DNA of 15,131 nucleotides from an uncultured Clostridium sp. (lineage in GTDB: Bacteria > Bacillota > Clostridia > Lachnospirales > Lachnospiraceae), in NCBI GenBank assembly GCA_938036545.1, contig CALHQJ010000133.1, positions 1-15,131 of the forward strand, written 5' to 3'. The notes beneath the pieces are model-generated. The model was not told the origin of the DNA, did no database searches, and saw only the letters and a program-made list of their open reading frames with translations. The number at the start of each line of letters is the position of its first letter. The stretch's first letter is position 1. The position numbers and the translations under genes are program-made. Of the stretch, positions 14,888-15,131 are shown piece by piece.

Positions 14888-15131
14888 TTAATCTGCCATC
14901 TGGGCATGCTTATCCGGACAGCCCAGACTCAGCCATTTTAAATATGCGCTGATAAACGGATCGAGATTTCCGTTAAGCACGCTGTCGGCATTACCGATTT
15001 CCTCACCGGTACGATGGTCTTTTACCATAGTATAAGGCTGGAGAACGTAAGAGCGAATCTGATTGCCCCAACCAATCTCCTTTATCTTTGGAACCGAGGT
15101 TCTCGATGGCGAGGGTCGCTTTTTGCCGTTC
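14888..15131 (-). CDS. prfB: Peptide chain release factor 2 (RF2), C-terminal part, cut by the window edge
   Basis: RF2 ends translation at UGA and UAA codons. Only the C-terminal 80 codons are present, so the GGQ motif and the programmed frameshift site lie outside the window. The family-typical segment KEIGWGNQIRSYV, then LQPYTMVKDHRTGEEIGN and LDPFISAYLKWLSLG, identify it beyond doubt. The frame stays open to the window edge, but the first 17 or so residues at the edge (ending SVPKI) do not look like RF2, where a segment like IRGEV is expected before KEIGWG. This points to a sequence or assembly fault at the edge, or a genuine lesion. The gene ends in the hairpin at 14843-14867. Confidence 0.88.
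   Translation of the reverse strand, partial: NGKKRPSPSRTSVPKIKEIGWGNQIRSYVLQPYTMVKDHRTGEEIGNADSVLNGNLDPFISAYLKWLSLGCPDKHAQMAD

Overview
The window looks like chromosomal DNA of a Clostridia bacterium, most likely a member of the Lachnospiraceae. This rests on the protein families, the low-to-moderate GC content, the strong AGGAGG-type ribosome binding sites, the TTGACA/TATAAT promoters with A/T-rich upstream tracts, and the gene order tsaE-tsaB-rimI beside tex. Species cannot be named from the sequence. No phage, plasmid, CRISPR or complete insertion-sequence genes are visible. Both edges cut genes: a tRNA-Ser at the left and prfB at the right. Almost everything is on the minus strand, so transcription mostly runs from high to low coordinates.

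Layout from right to left, in the direction of transcription. (1) The 3' end of prfB (release factor 2), its terminator, and a 34-bp fragment of a repeat. (2) A pheB-like ACT regulator gene, hom (homoserine dehydrogenase), lysC (aspartokinase, with a well-placed internal start for a beta subunit), and a DUF2752 membrane-protein gene that overlaps the end of lysC. (3) A long bidirectional terminator shared with the only convincing plus-strand gene, a Q/N/Y/P-rich protein with a DUF4190-type membrane domain. (4) tex, a YcxB-like membrane-protein gene, tsaE, tsaB, rimI and a small zinc-ribbon gene, closed by a terminator. (5) Directly behind that terminator a new promoter drives an MBOAT O-acyltransferase gene, its DHHW/AlgX-like partner, rnz (RNase Z), tsaD and ispD. 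(6) A 399-bp non-coding stretch holding a nested inverted-repeat element of about 152 bp, then two tandem strong promoters with A/T-rich upstream tracts, reading into the tRNA-Ser(UGA) gene.

How the genes work together. TsaD, TsaB and TsaE are three of the bacterial factors that make t6A37 on ANN-decoding tRNAs; the TsaC/Sua5 partner is not here. RimI (ribosomal protein acetylation), RNase Z (tRNA 3' processing), Tex (an S1 RNA-binding protein), RF2 and the tRNA gene give the region a strong translation theme. The MBOAT/DHHW pair is a typical envelope polysaccharide O-acetylation module and sits between the tsaEB-rimI block and tsaD. PheB-like, Hom and LysC belong to aspartate-family amino-acid synthesis and its control.

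Most of the window is ordinary housekeeping DNA. The items most worth a second look are the structured palindromic element at 246-397 with an inverted partial copy at 14801-14834, the internal lysC start, the shortened ACT-like tail of Hom beside a free-standing ACT protein, the split t6A cluster, and the loss of RF2-like sequence at the right edge.
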